From positions 186,001 to 250,000 of the forward strand of contig JAOYTL010000006.1 in NCBI GenBank assembly GCA_025846845.1: a stretch of 64,000 bases of DNA, given 5' to 3'. The notes below the pieces were generated by a model. That model made no database searches, was not told the DNA's origin, and worked only from the letters and a program-made list of their open reading frames with translations. How positions within the stretch are numbered: the first letter of the stretch is position 1; each line of letters starts with the position of its first letter. The position numbers and the translations under genes are program-made. The stretch is from Alloboseaceae bacterium BT-24-1 (lineage in GTDB: Bacteria; Pseudomonadota; Alphaproteobacteria; Rhizobiales; Beijerinckiaceae). This document shows, one piece after another, positions 1-8,208 of the stretch.

Positions 1-717
1 CGGCTCACCCCGACGCCTGAGGCTCTGGAACTGAGCCGACTCGCCCGGCCGGCCTTCAGTGCCTTGCGCCGGGCCCATCATGAAGCCGACATGATCCGCG
101 TCGGCATGGCTGATCGCCTGCGGATCGCGACCGTGCCTGGCCTGGCGCATAGCATCCTGCCGCCGGCCATTGCCGGCGCGCGCAGCGACCTGGCCGACCG
201 GGCCGCGGTCGAAGTGATGTTCGACCATGTCCGCGATCACCTTAGCGCCAACGAAGTCGATCTCGCGATCTCCTACGGCCCGATGGCGACGGAGGGGTTG
301 CGGGATATCGTATTGCGCAGCAGTCCGCTCGTCTGTGTGCTCGACGAGGCGCATCCGCTCGCCGCCCATGACAAGCTGTCGCGCGACAGCCTCGAAGGCG
401 AGCGCCTGGTCAGCTACGGGCCCGACGGCATCAGTCAGGCTGACAGCTTTCAGGACGCGCTGGGCCGGATCGGCCTGTCGGACCGGATTGCGATCACCGT
501 TCGCCATACGGACAGTGCATGCCATCTGGCGCGCGAGGGCGTCGGCATTGCGGTCGTCGACGGCTTCGTCATCAGCAGCGGCCTGACTCAGGGGCTCGCT
601 GTGCGTCCGCTCGACGAGAGCCCGCTCGTCACGGCGTTCGCCCATCACCGCGACGGCGCTCCGCTTGATCACGCGGCGCGCGTCCTGCTGGAGCATCTCG
701 TGGGAACGGGCACTTGA
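1..717 (+). CDS. LysR-family regulator, 5'-truncated by window edge
   Basis: The reading frame is open from base 1 and ends at 717, so only the C-terminal part of the gene is visible. The first residues (RLTPTPEALEL) look like the end of a LysR winged-helix domain and its linker helix. The rest is a typical LysR effector-binding region, with a strand entering at MADRLRIATVPG and a late GVGIAVVDGF segment. The true start lies upstream of the window, so the in-frame TTG at 64 is not the start. The stop TGA overlaps the TTG start of the next LysR gene, so the two regulators are probably co-transcribed. The effector cannot be inferred. Confidence 0.85.
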   Translation, partial: RLTPTPEALELSRLARPAFSALRRAHHEADMIRVGMADRLRIATVPGLAHSILPPAIAGARSDLADRAAVEVMFDHVRDHLSANEVDLAISYGPMATEGLRDIVLRSSPLVCVLDEAHPLAAHDKLSRDSLEGERLVSYGPDGISQADSFQDALGRIGLSDRIAITVRHTDSACHLAREGVGIAVVDGFVISSGLTQGLAVRPLDESPLVTAFAHHRDGAPLDHAARVLLEHLVGTGT

Positions 718-1592
718 AGGCCTTGACGCCGTCGCATGCGACGGTCCTGCGCGCCGTCGACCGCTGCGGAACCACCGTCGAGGCCGCGCGGCAGCTTCAT
801 CTGACGCAATCCGCCGTCAGCAAGATCATCGCCCGCAGTGAGACGGTCCTCGGCGTCCCGGTCTTCGATCGTAGCGAAGGCCGCCTCGTCCTGCGTCCCG
901 AGGCCCACGGCCTGATGTCGGCGCTGGGCCATGTCCAGGACGAGTGGCGCGCCCTTCGTGGCGCCGTCGGCGACCTGCGCTCCGGGCGCGCCCTGCCGCT
1001 GCGGATCGCATCGACGCCCAGCATCGGCCAAGGGTTGATCGCGCAGGCGATCCGGCGGCTGGTGACGGACCATCCCCAGGCCCGCATCGAACTGATCATG
1101 GGCGATGCGCCGACGGAGCTGTCGAAAGGCGCGGCAGATCTCGGGGTGATGTTCTCGCCCCGCGTCACCGACGACATCGCCCTGACAACGTTCGCACAGG
1201 CCTCGATCATCGCCCTCGTTCGCGCGGATGATCCGCTGGCGCATCGCGGTCGGGTCAGCCTGCCCGAGCTTCGGGATCGGCGGCTGATCTGCTTCGATCG
1301 CGAGAAATCGCCGCTGGGATGGCTGATCGCGCGTGCCCATGAGCGGGCCGGAATCGACTATGCGCCGTTCATGACCGTGCCCTACAGCATTTCCGCCGCC
1401 CATCTGCTGGCGCGCCAGGGCGATGTCATCCTGATCGATAGCCTGCTGACCCAGGCTCAGCGCTTTGAGGGGCTGGTCCGCCTGGATGTGACGCCGGAAT
1501 TGCCGATAACCATATGCCTGATGACGGTGCGAAGCCGGCCTTTGAGCCGCCTAGCAGCATGCTTCGTCGAGATACTGTTGGGTAGCAAGTAA
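714..1592 (+). CDS. LysR-family transcriptional regulator
   Basis: A complete 292-residue LysR protein. The N-terminal helix-turn-helix is clear at about residues 18-42 (TTVEAARQLHLTQSAVSK), followed by the linker helix and a substrate-binding-like effector domain from about residue 95 (LPLRIASTPSIGQG). The start is a TTG at 714 whose last two bases lie in the TGA of the preceding LysR gene. This translational coupling supports the choice of start. Two adjacent, non-identical LysR genes read as a tandem pair. No target gene follows on the same strand, because an integrase relic lies directly downstream, so the regulon may have been separated from them. Confidence 0.9.
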   Translation: MKALTPSHATVLRAVDRCGTTVEAARQLHLTQSAVSKIIARSETVLGVPVFDRSEGRLVLRPEAHGLMSALGHVQDEWRALRGAVGDLRSGRALPLRIASTPSIGQGLIAQAIRRLVTDHPQARIELIMGDAPTELSKGAADLGVMFSPRVTDDIALTTFAQASIIALVRADDPLAHRGRVSLPELRDRRLICFDREKSPLGWLIARAHERAGIDYAPFMTVPYSISAAHLLARQGDVILIDSLLTQAQRFEGLVRLDVTPELPITICLMTVRSRPLSRLAACFVEILLGSK

Positions 1593-1649
1593 GCCCTTAG
1601 ATGGTCGCCACTACGGTAGGCTGCCGCGAGGGCGCTCGGCGCCACTTCC

Positions 1650-1681
1650 TGACATTGGTGCTCTGCCATAAAGCGGACGTT
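1650..1681 (+). repeat. dispersed 32-nt intergenic element, copy 1
   Basis: Begins TGACATT and ends AAAGCGGACGTT, 32 nt in all. Read in the frame that includes the preceding C it gives LTLVLCHKADV. It lies after the LysR pair and before the integrase relic. Eight related copies occur elsewhere in the window. Confidence 0.6.
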
Positions 1682-1743
1682 CCAGCGCACTGCGGCGCCA
1701 TCCGGCTCCGTGGCGCAGATCAGGGGATTTTCGGTCCGCAACG

Positions 1744-1764
1744 GCGCGGCGGAAGCCGCCGCGC
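1744..1764. terminator. GC-rich hairpin at the 3' side of the integrase relic
   Basis: Perfect 9-bp arms (GCGCGGCGG and CCGCCGCGC) with a 3-nt loop. It sits just past the stop of the minus-strand integrase relic. A comparable GC-rich hairpin lies at the same place beside the relic at 14241, so it may have been the element's terminator. There is no T-tract. Confidence 0.35.
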
Positions 1765-1772
1765 TGTGTCGA

Positions 1773-2320
1773 TCAGATATCGGTCTGTTCGGACAAGATC
1801 AGGGCGTCATCGACCTCTATTCTCGTAGATCAACGCGACTTTGGTCCGACGTAGGCTGGGCGTGCCATACAGAGCGGGATTGAGACCGATAAGCGAAACC
1901 CAATCATCAAGCAGACGACCATATAGGCGGTTTGTGACGTGGTCGCCTTCTGGCTGCCGCTGGGAAACAGCCAGTCGGCATCAATGGATGGTCGCCGCCG
2001 GAGCCAGGCTGTCAACGCTTCGCGCGTCGGGTCCGTTAGCTCGAAGGGCACCGGTCGGCCCGTCTTCTGCTGGATGATCGAGGTTCGCAGTATCACCGTT
2101 CCGCCGAGTACGACATCGCCGATGCGAAGGCGAACCAGGTCGCAACCTCGCAACTTGCTGTCGATCGCCAGGTTGAACATGGCGAGGTCGCGTATGCGAT
2201 GATCATGCTGAAGCCGGGTTCGATAGCCCAGATGTGACGGGGCTTCAGCGGCTTGGGACCAATCAGGCGTCCCGTGTTCCAGGCCGGACGCTGAGCGCCA
2301 TTCTGCTGCTCAATCGGCAT
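1773..2320 (-). pseudogene. tyrosine recombinase/integrase relic, copy 1
   Basis: Homologous over its length to the better preserved copy at 36551-37176. From the ATG at 2320 the frame runs through PAWNTGRLIGPKPLKPRHIW and is then lost by a one-base deletion near 2231. It resumes as MFNLAIDSKLRGCDLVRLR, shifts again near 1950, and continues as YGRLLDDWVSLIGL and SLRRTKVALIYE. A deletion near 1810 then joins this directly to EVDDALILSEQTDI and the stop at 1773. The segment that should hold the LLGH box and the nucleophile tyrosine is gone, and the usual THSLRR motif reads TPSLRR. The protein cannot be active. The ribosome-binding site lies inside a CCTCC/GGAGG inverted repeat. Confidence 0.85.
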
Positions 2321-2598
2321 TGTGCATCCTCCTCAGGAGGCCGCATCCAACCGCATCTTACCACCACTCGACGCTCCCTGCCGCGCCTCATTGCCGGCTG
2401 ATCGTTCGAACGTCGCGCCATGTGCCGTTGCGGGGGATGGTTCTGGGCCTGATTGCGCCGCACAGCTCTGGTCGGCGCAGGTTGTCGACTGCTGGAGCAG
2501 TTGCATCGGCCGTAGCGCAAGCTGAGAGGTCGCAACCCTTCGGCGATGGCCGCGTTGTTGCCGGTAGGCACCATCGAATCCTCCGACGGAACCTTCCC

Positions 2599-3846
2599 AT
2601 GACGTCTCGCTGGCTTTGGCACGTCTCCCAGATCACGCGGAGGATGTGGTTCCGCGCCAGCCTGTTCTCTATCTTGGCTGTCGTGACGGCGCTCGTGGCC
2701 ATTGTGCTCGGGCCCTATATTCCGGGCGATCTGCCAACCAAGATCGGTGCTGACGCGGTCGACAACGTGCTGGGCATCATCGCCTCGAGCATGCTCGCGG
2801 TCACGACCTTCTCGCTCAGCACGATGGTGGCCGCCTATGCGGCGGCGACCAGCAACGTCACGCCGCGCGCGACGAAACTGGTGATGGAGGACACCACGAC
2901 CCAGAACGTCCTGGCGACGTTCATCGGCTCGTTCCTCTACAGCCTCGTCGGCATCATCGCGCTGAGCACTGGCGCCTATGGCAGCACGGGGCGCGTCGTG
3001 CTCTTCGTCGTCACCGCCGGGGTCATCGTCCTGATAGTGGTGACGCTGCTACGCTGGATCGACCATCTCTCGCGTCTCGGCCGGGTCACCGAGACGACGG
3101 CGCGTGTCGAGAAGGCCGCGGCAGAGGCGATACGCCTGCATTGCCGTCAGCCGCATATGGGCGGCTGTCCGATGACTGAAATTCCCCGTTCGGCCAGGCC
3201 GATCTACGCCACCAGGATCGGCTATGTGCAGCATCTCGATGTCGGGGCCCTGTCCGACGTCGCCGAAGGTGGCAAGGGGCAAATCTTCGTCTGCGCGACG
3301 CCGGGCGCCTTCGTCACCCCCGTCGATCCGATTGCCTTCGCTGAGGGGTCCGATGTCGCCGAGCAGGAGAGCGATATCCGCGCCTGCTACACCATCGATG
3401 ATGTCCGCTCCTTCGATCAAGATCCGCGCTTCGGCTTGTCCGTCATGGCCGAGATCGCCTCGCGCGCCCTGTCGCCCGCAATCAACGATCCTGGAACCGC
3501 GATCGACGTCATCGGCCGTGCGGTCCGCCTTCTGGCGATCTCTGCCGAGCCGTCCGATGCGCCGCAGGAAGTCTCGTACCGCCGCATCCAAATCCCGGCG
3601 ATCGCGCTCGGCGACCTCTTCGACGATCTTTTCACCCCGATTGCGCGTGACGGCGCCGGCATCGTCGAGGTCGGCGTCAGGCTGCAGAAGGCGATGCTGG
3701 TCCTGTCGCGTCTGGGGCCCGCTGAATTCGCCAAGAACGCAGCCCGCCATTCGCAGCTGGCCTTGCAGCGGGCGAGCCGGGGCCTGACCCTGGAGCACGA
3801 CCTTGCGATCCTACGCGATCTGGCGGCGCAGGTCGGGCGGGGCTGA
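2599..3846 (+). CDS. DUF2254 family predicted membrane protein
   Basis: A 415-residue protein starting at the ATG at 2599 (MTSRWLW). The frame is open further upstream, but that part has no family similarity and overlaps the integrase promoter side. Four hydrophobic segments are visible at roughly residues 14-36, 53-77, 107-130 and 135-158. A long soluble C-terminal region follows, with the conserved RALSPAINDPGTA segment typical of DUF2254. The family is common in proteobacteria and has no established biochemical role. The gene stands alone on the plus strand, and a hairpin follows at 3883. Confidence 0.85.
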   Translation: MTSRWLWHVSQITRRMWFRASLFSILAVVTALVAIVLGPYIPGDLPTKIGADAVDNVLGIIASSMLAVTTFSLSTMVAAYAAATSNVTPRATKLVMEDTTTQNVLATFIGSFLYSLVGIIALSTGAYGSTGRVVLFVVTAGVIVLIVVTLLRWIDHLSRLGRVTETTARVEKAAAEAIRLHCRQPHMGGCPMTEIPRSARPIYATRIGYVQHLDVGALSDVAEGGKGQIFVCATPGAFVTPVDPIAFAEGSDVAEQESDIRACYTIDDVRSFDQDPRFGLSVMAEIASRALSPAINDPGTAIDVIGRAVRLLAISAEPSDAPQEVSYRRIQIPAIALGDLFDDLFTPIARDGAGIVEVGVRLQKAMLVLSRLGPAEFAKNAARHSQLALQRASRGLTLEHDLAILRDLAAQVGRG

Positions 3847-3882
3847 TCCAGGCTTTCCTACCAAGCTTAGCCGTCGCTGCCG

Positions 3883-3909
3883 TCCGCCCCAATCCTCGTG
3901 CGGGGCGGA
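3883..3909 (+). terminator. hairpin downstream of the DUF2254 gene
   Basis: Perfect 8-bp arms (TCCGCCCC and GGGGCGGA) around an 11-nt loop, followed by GCCTTTCC. It lies 37 bases after the DUF2254 stop and before the small ORF pair. It is a probable intrinsic terminator with a poor T-tract. Confidence 0.5.
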
Positions 3910-3977
3910 GCCTTTCCGAAACTGAGGGGTTGTTCCCATGTCGCTCCGCTCCGGCGGAGCCGAAAAGGGAGGCTACC

Positions 3978-4184
3978 ATGCCAGCAGGACAGGCAAGCGG
4001 AACCGGCGCCTTGACCGAATTGCAGGATGAAAATGTTCGCAAGAACGACATCTTGAGCAATCGCGACAAGGCACAACGCCCACCCCGTCAGGGGCTCGAT
4101 GGAAACGGCGTGCAGGTCGACGAATACATGGACATGCCGGCGAACCGGCGGCCCAAGCCCGACAGCGAGGAGCAGTCAGCATGA
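3978..4184 (+). CDS. small hydrophilic hypothetical protein
   Basis: A 68-residue ORF with a good ribosome-binding site (GGGAGG, about 6 bases before ATG 3978). It is charged, has no membrane segment, and is rich in N, D, K and R (ENVRKNDILSNRDKAQ). I do not recognise a family. Its stop overlaps the ATG of the next small ORF by four bases (ATGA), so the pair is very probably translationally coupled and real. Small hydrophilic pairs like this in Hyphomicrobiales are sometimes stress-induced, but I see only a weak match to an EcfG-type promoter upstream (GGAGC, 17 bases, GTT). Confidence 0.6.
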   Translation: MPAGQASGTGALTELQDENVRKNDILSNRDKAQRPPRQGLDGNGVQVDEYMDMPANRRPKPDSEEQSA

Positions 4185-4381
4185 GCACGGACAAGATCAA
4201 GCCGCAGCCCCTCACCGATGCTGACAAGGCGAAGCAGGACTCGGAGACCAACCGTCCCGGCTTCGACCTCGGCGGCGCCAAGGGCGAGGACAGAGCTGGT
4301 CGCGGCCTTGGGCTGGGCCCGGACGCCAAGGATAACCGCGAAGGCCAGAGGCTGCCGCGCGACCGCGACAAGGCGTCGTGA
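4181..4381 (+). CDS. small hydrophilic hypothetical protein
   Basis: A 66-residue ORF beginning in an ATGA overlap with the stop of the upstream small ORF. The product is lysine/aspartate-rich at the start and glycine-rich in the middle (RGLGLGPDAKDN), with no hydrophobic stretch, and is probably disordered. There is no recognised domain. The overlap and shared composition suggest that the two proteins work or are induced together. The ORF ends at 4381, before a long gene-free stretch. Confidence 0.55.
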   Translation: MSTDKIKPQPLTDADKAKQDSETNRPGFDLGGAKGEDRAGRGLGLGPDAKDNREGQRLPRDRDKAS

Positions 4382-4870
4382 TCGCGTTCCGGACGGTTCG
4401 CCGGAGGGAGCCTGAAGCGTGAACGGGCAAGGCATACTGTTTCACGTATGCGCGCCTTCGTATGTCCCCAGTGAGAGCTAGCATGAAGTCCGAAGCCATG
4501 GGCGATCTTGGCTCGTTCGGCGGTCGCCGCCGCCTTCTCGCCGGCCTGATAGGGCTCCGACACAGTCCCTTGGGGTCACGGTAGAGGAGCAGGTGTTTCG
4601 TCCAGCGACCGTCCACCCACCCGACCTTGGCCTGCTGGGCTTACCAACGCACATTGCGCTCGACTTCGCTGCATGAGCGAGCATGTGTGGTGATGAACGG
4701 GCTCGAGAAGCCCAGCCTCCCTGGCACCGAGCCATCGATCCTGCGGTTGCGATCATCCGGCAACTAGGTTCAATCGATCGTGCGATCACGACGACCGGGA
4801 TCTCGGCGACCCGCCAGTTACCAAATCGCAGTGCTACGGGGCTGGCTTACCTGCACTTTCTCGATCGGAT

Positions 4871-4906
4871 TTCCAGAACCGCATCGCTAAGCTTCCAGAA
4901 CTGCAT
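4871..4906. repeat. 14-nt direct repeat pair
   Basis: TTCCAGAACCGCAT at 4871-4884 and TTCCAGAACTGCAT at 4893-4906 match at 13 of 14 positions, with starts 22 bases apart. The second copy overlaps the hairpin at 4890-4916. The function is unknown. Confidence 0.6.
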
Positions 4907-4953
4907 TTTGGAAGCTCAGCGGTCAGAGGGCAGGGGCGGAATGCGCCAATTGC

Positions 4954-4985
4954 TGACGTTGGCGTCTTGCCCAGAAGCAGACGCT
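4954..4985 (+). repeat. dispersed 32-nt intergenic element, copy 2
   Basis: Starts TGACGTTGGCG and ends AGAAGCAGACGCT. In the shared frame it reads MRQLLTLASCPEADA, including the conserved upstream ATG-CGC-CAA. It lies between the convergent small-ORF pair and the dehydrogenase operon. Confidence 0.65.
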
Positions 4986-5036
4986 AAGCGCCCTATCGGG
5001 AATGCCACGCCGGCCAATAAAAAATTGCGGATCCAG

Positions 5037-6026
5037 CTAGGTTCTGAGAACGATTTTTGCTGCACCGACACGACCACCATCGATGTCGGCAAAAGCTTGG
5101 TCGCCCACATTCAGAGGTCGTTGCTCGATCCAGCCGAGGGCGCCGAGATGTCCTTGAGCCAGAGCCTCAACGGTCTGCGCAAAATCGGCCGGCGTATAGC
5201 AGTAGACGCCGGCCAGCGTGACTTCCTGGAGGGTGATCTTGCGAACGTCGAGGCCCCCTTGCCCGGGCAGCAGGCCAACATGCACGATCACGCCGCCGGG
5301 GCGCACGATGCGGCAGGCGGCCGCCCGGGTCGCATCGGCACCGACCGCGTCGATGACGAGATCGGCGCTGTTGGCGCCTGGCTCGTCCTCGCCCGGCTGA
5401 TAGACCCCAATCCCTTCCGCCAGCACCGTCGCGCGGCGCTGCAGGTTGGTTTCGCCGATAACGAGATCGCGGGTGCCGAAAAGCCGCGCGACCAGCCCGG
5501 CGGCCAATCCGATCGCGCCGCCGCCGAGAACCACGACACGACAGGCCGCAAGCGGCTGGAGCAGGCGCTGCATGCCGGTCCGCACAGCATGCCAGGAGAC
5601 CGCGACGGGCTCGGCCAGCGCCGCATGGGCGATCGGCATCGCTTCGGGGATCGGCGTCACATTGCGCAGCGGAATCCGGACTAGTTCGGCGAAGGCGCCG
5701 GGCCGCGGCGGCATTGAGATGATCTGCCGCGTCGGCGAGAGATGCCAACGCCCCTCGATAGCATAGGGACAGGCCGGGTCGACCACGAGGGGATTGATGG
5801 TGACGCGTTCGCCGGCACGGGGCCCCGTTGCAATACGGCCCGCCGCCTCATGGCCGAGGATCAGCGGCGGCGGGCGGCGGGCGTCGAAGCCGTGATAGGC
5901 GTGCATGTCGGAGCCGCAGATGCCGACCGCCTCGACCCGCACCAGAACTTCGTCGGCCTGCGGCACGGGGTCCGGCTCGTCGCGGAAGACGAGGCTATTA
6001 GGGCCGGTGTAGACTAGGGCCTTCAT
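5037..6026 (-). CDS. zinc-type alcohol dehydrogenase (MDR superfamily)
   Basis: A 329-residue medium-chain dehydrogenase and the last gene of the eight-gene operon. The start MKALVYTGPN follows the SDR stop by 13 bases. The catalytic zinc region is intact (GICGSDMHAYHG and LGHEAAG), as is the nucleotide-binding loop (VVVLGGGAIGLAAG). The structural-zinc lobe, which normally carries four cysteines, is reduced to a single DPACPY, so that metal site is absent. Several sugar and diol dehydrogenases of the family also lack it. Given its partner HpsN-like and SDR genes, it probably oxidises a hydroxyl of the transported diol or polyol. An HpsP-like role in sulfopropanediol catabolism is inference. 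Confidence 0.85.
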   Translation of the reverse strand: MKALVYTGPNSLVFRDEPDPVPQADEVLVRVEAVGICGSDMHAYHGFDARRPPPLILGHEAAGRIATGPRAGERVTINPLVVDPACPYAIEGRWHLSPTRQIISMPPRPGAFAELVRIPLRNVTPIPEAMPIAHAALAEPVAVSWHAVRTGMQRLLQPLAACRVVVLGGGAIGLAAGLVARLFGTRDLVIGETNLQRRATVLAEGIGVYQPGEDEPGANSADLVIDAVGADATRAAACRIVRPGGVIVHVGLLPGQGGLDVRKITLQEVTLAGVYCYTPADFAQTVEALAQGHLGALGWIEQRPLNVGDQAFADIDGGRVGAAKIVLRT

Positions 6027-6039
6027 GCAGCGCTCATCC

Positions 6040-6810
6040 TCATTTGGCGGTGAAGCCGCCGTCGACCGCCAGCGTCTGCCCGGTGACATAGGCGGAGGCC
6101 GGCGCGGCGAGGAAGACCGTGGCGCCGGCGAGGTCGGCGAGTTCGCCATTGCGACCGATGGCGGTCTGCGCGGCATTTTTGGCGGCGCGTGCCGTGTCGG
6201 CGAAGACCGCCGCCGTCAACGGCGTCGGGAAGAAGCCAGGCGCGATGGCGTTGCAGGTAACGCCATGGCGCGACCATTCCTCGGCGATCGCGCGGGTCAA
6301 CTGCACGACGCCACCCTTCGCGGCACCATAGGGAGCGCAGTCGGGGAAGGCCCGGTAGCTCTGCAGAGAGGCGATGTTGACGATGCGGCCATAGCCGCGC
6401 TGCGCCATGCCTGGCGCAAAGGCCTGGGTCAGCAGGAAAGGCGCACGCAGATGCACCGCCATGTGCAGGTCGAAGCCTTCGGCGGTGACCTGCATGAAGG
6501 GTTGGCGCAGGTTCAGCCCCGCGACATTGACGAGGATGTCGACGGCGCGGCCGAACCGCCCGCAAGCAGCAGCCAAATTCGTGCCTGCGTCCGGCGAGGC
6601 GAGATCTGCGGGAATGATGTCGGTCTCGATCCCTTCCGCCGTCAGCGCTTCGGCCGCCTCGCGCAGAGGTTCCTCGCGCCGCGCGACGATGACGACGGCT
6701 GCGCCTGCGAGCCCCAGCGCGCGGGCCATGGCGAGCCCGATGCCGCTGTTGCCGCCGGTGACGAGGGCCGTCTTGCCGGTGAGGTCGAAAAGCGAGGTCA
6801 GCCTGAACAT
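6040..6810 (-). CDS. SDR-family NAD(P)-dependent oxidoreductase
   Basis: A 256-residue classical short-chain dehydrogenase. The cofactor motif TGGNSGIG is at about residues 18-25. The catalytic Ser148, Tyr161 and Lys165 sit in NIASLQ and PYGAAKGG, and the C-terminal ends TGQTLAVDGGF as in the family. It lies 3 bases after the HpsN-like gene and 13 before the zinc dehydrogenase, so the three oxidoreductases are one transcriptional unit. By analogy with hps clusters, which pair a HisD-like enzyme with two further dehydrogenases, it may interconvert stereoisomers of the diol substrate through a keto intermediate. That role is inferred. Confidence 0.88.
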   Translation of the reverse strand: MFRLTSLFDLTGKTALVTGGNSGIGLAMARALGLAGAAVVIVARREEPLREAAEALTAEGIETDIIPADLASPDAGTNLAAACGRFGRAVDILVNVAGLNLRQPFMQVTAEGFDLHMAVHLRAPFLLTQAFAPGMAQRGYGRIVNIASLQSYRAFPDCAPYGAAKGGVVQLTRAIAEEWSRHGVTCNAIAPGFFPTPLTAAVFADTARAAKNAAQTAIGRNGELADLAGATVFLAAPASAYVTGQTLAVDGGFTAK

Positions 6811-6813
6811 CTC

Positions 6814-8127
6814 TCAGACTTCGACCGGCGTGCCAAGGTCGACATTGGAGCCTGGAGCATATTTGGCCATGCGCGCGTCGCTGGTGCGGGCATGGGCCTC
6901 CATGCCCTCCAGCCTCGAGATTCGGGCCGAGACGGGAGCGATGCGCTGGCATGCGTCGCGGTCCATGCGTTGCCAGGTCAGGGGCTTCAGGAATTTGTGC
7001 ACCGACAGCCCGGCCGAGTAACGGGCCGCGAACTTGGTCGGAAGGATGTGGTTGGGGCCCGAAACCTTGTCACCGAAGGCGACATTGGTTTCCTCGCCGA
7101 GGAAGAGCGAGCCGTAATTGCTCAGATTGTCATGCCACCAGTCGAGGTCGCTGCAATGCACCTCCAGATGCTCGCAGGCATAGCGATCTGAGACGGCCAC
7201 CATTTCCTCGCGCGTGTCGCACTGGACGATCTCGCCATAGTCGCGCCAGGCGGCTCCGGCCGCATCGCGCGCTGTTGGCGGCAGGGTCGCGATCAGTTCC
7301 GGCATCAGCCGGGCAACCTCGTCGGCCATGCGGCGCGAACTGGTGATCAGCCAGGCCGGGCTTTCGTGGCCATGCTCGGCCTGCCCGACGAGATCGGTCG
7401 CGACGATCAGCGGGTCGGCGGTCTCGTCGGCGAGGACCGCGACCTCGGAGGGGCCGGCGAAGACATCGATCCCGACCTTGCCGAACAGCATGCGCTTGGC
7501 CTCGGCGACGAATTTGTTGCCGGGCCCGACGATGATGTCGGCCGGCTGGCCGGTGAACAGGCCGTACGTCATGGCGGCGATGGCCTGAACGCCGCCCAGG
7601 CACATGATGATGTCGGCTCCCGCCACCGTCATCGCGTAAAGCACATGGGGATGGATGCCCTGGCCGCGAAAGGGCGCCGAGCAGGCGACGACGGTTTTCA
7701 CACCGGCGGCCTTGGCGGTCGCGACAGACATATAGGCCGAGGCGATATGGGCATAGCGGCCGGTTGGCACATAGCATCCGGCGGTGTTCACCGGCACGAG
7801 CTTCTGGCCGAGATGCAGGCCCGGCGATATCTCGATCGAGAAATCCCGGCACGATTCGCGCTGCGCCTGCGCGAAGTGCCGGACCTGTCCCGCCGCGAAG
7901 CTGATGTCGTCCTTGACGCTTTGGGGGATGTCGCTGATGCGCGCGGCGATGGCCGCCTTGTCCATCACGATGTCACCGTCCCATTTGTCGAGCTTGCGCG
8001 CATAGTCGCGCACGGCCTGCTCGCCGCTGGTCTCGATCGCGGCCAGCATGGCGGTGACCACCTCGCGCGCCGCGTCGGTTTCGGTTTCGGGCGTCTTGGT
8101 GGCGGTTTTCAGATGCGTGATGGCCAT
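6814..8127 (-). CDS. hpsN: histidinol-dehydrogenase-family protein, sulfopropanediol 3-dehydrogenase (HpsN)-like
   Basis: A 437-residue member of the HisD superfamily. All metal and catalytic positions of HisD are present: Gln249 and His252 (GQAEHG), Glu319 and His320 (ACEHLEVH), Asp353 (FGDKVSG) and His412 (MEAHAR). It therefore looks like a four-electron, NAD-dependent alcohol-to-acid dehydrogenase. The context argues against histidine biosynthesis, since no his gene is near and it is embedded with a sulfonate/nitrate-type ABC transporter, an SDR and a zinc dehydrogenase. The same three enzyme types occur together in the known DHPS locus (HpsN, HpsO, HpsP), where HpsN oxidises 2,3-dihydroxypropane-1-sulfonate to sulfolactate. 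Oxidation of another diol or amino alcohol remains possible. Confidence 0.75.
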   Translation of the reverse strand: MAITHLKTATKTPETETDAAREVVTAMLAAIETSGEQAVRDYARKLDKWDGDIVMDKAAIAARISDIPQSVKDDISFAAGQVRHFAQAQRESCRDFSIEISPGLHLGQKLVPVNTAGCYVPTGRYAHIASAYMSVATAKAAGVKTVVACSAPFRGQGIHPHVLYAMTVAGADIIMCLGGVQAIAAMTYGLFTGQPADIIVGPGNKFVAEAKRMLFGKVGIDVFAGPSEVAVLADETADPLIVATDLVGQAEHGHESPAWLITSSRRMADEVARLMPELIATLPPTARDAAGAAWRDYGEIVQCDTREEMVAVSDRYACEHLEVHCSDLDWWHDNLSNYGSLFLGEETNVAFGDKVSGPNHILPTKFAARYSAGLSVHKFLKPLTWQRMDRDACQRIAPVSARISRLEGMEAHARTSDARMAKYAPGSNVDLGTPVEV

Positions 8128-8208
8128 GGCGCTGTCCGCTTGAAATCAGATTGAGGGATACGGCGGCGGCCCGGAGGCCGCCGCTGCTCGCCGTGTCGCT
8201 GTGTCAGG

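Larger units (their letters stand above)
4382..5036. other. gene-free stretch between convergent units
   Basis: No convincing gene in about 650 bases. The stretch holds a hairpin at 4890-4916 (arms AGCTTCCA and TGGAAGCT, 11-nt loop) that could end the minus-strand dehydrogenase operon, a 14-nt direct repeat at 4871 and 4893, and copy 2 of the dispersed 32-nt element at 4954. Short frames between 4480 and 4790 on the minus strand show no family I recognise. Confidence 0.6.

Noticed and set aside
4683..5684. A 333-codon plus-strand open frame across the start of the zinc dehydrogenase operon end.
   Set aside because: It is antisense to the well-supported dehydrogenase, has no domain or ribosome-binding site, and arises from the high GC content. 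Only its N-terminal part, over the dispersed element, is of interest.
6025..7191. A 388-codon plus-strand frame across the SDR and HpsN-like genes.
   Set aside because: Antisense shadow of two genes with complete catalytic motifs.
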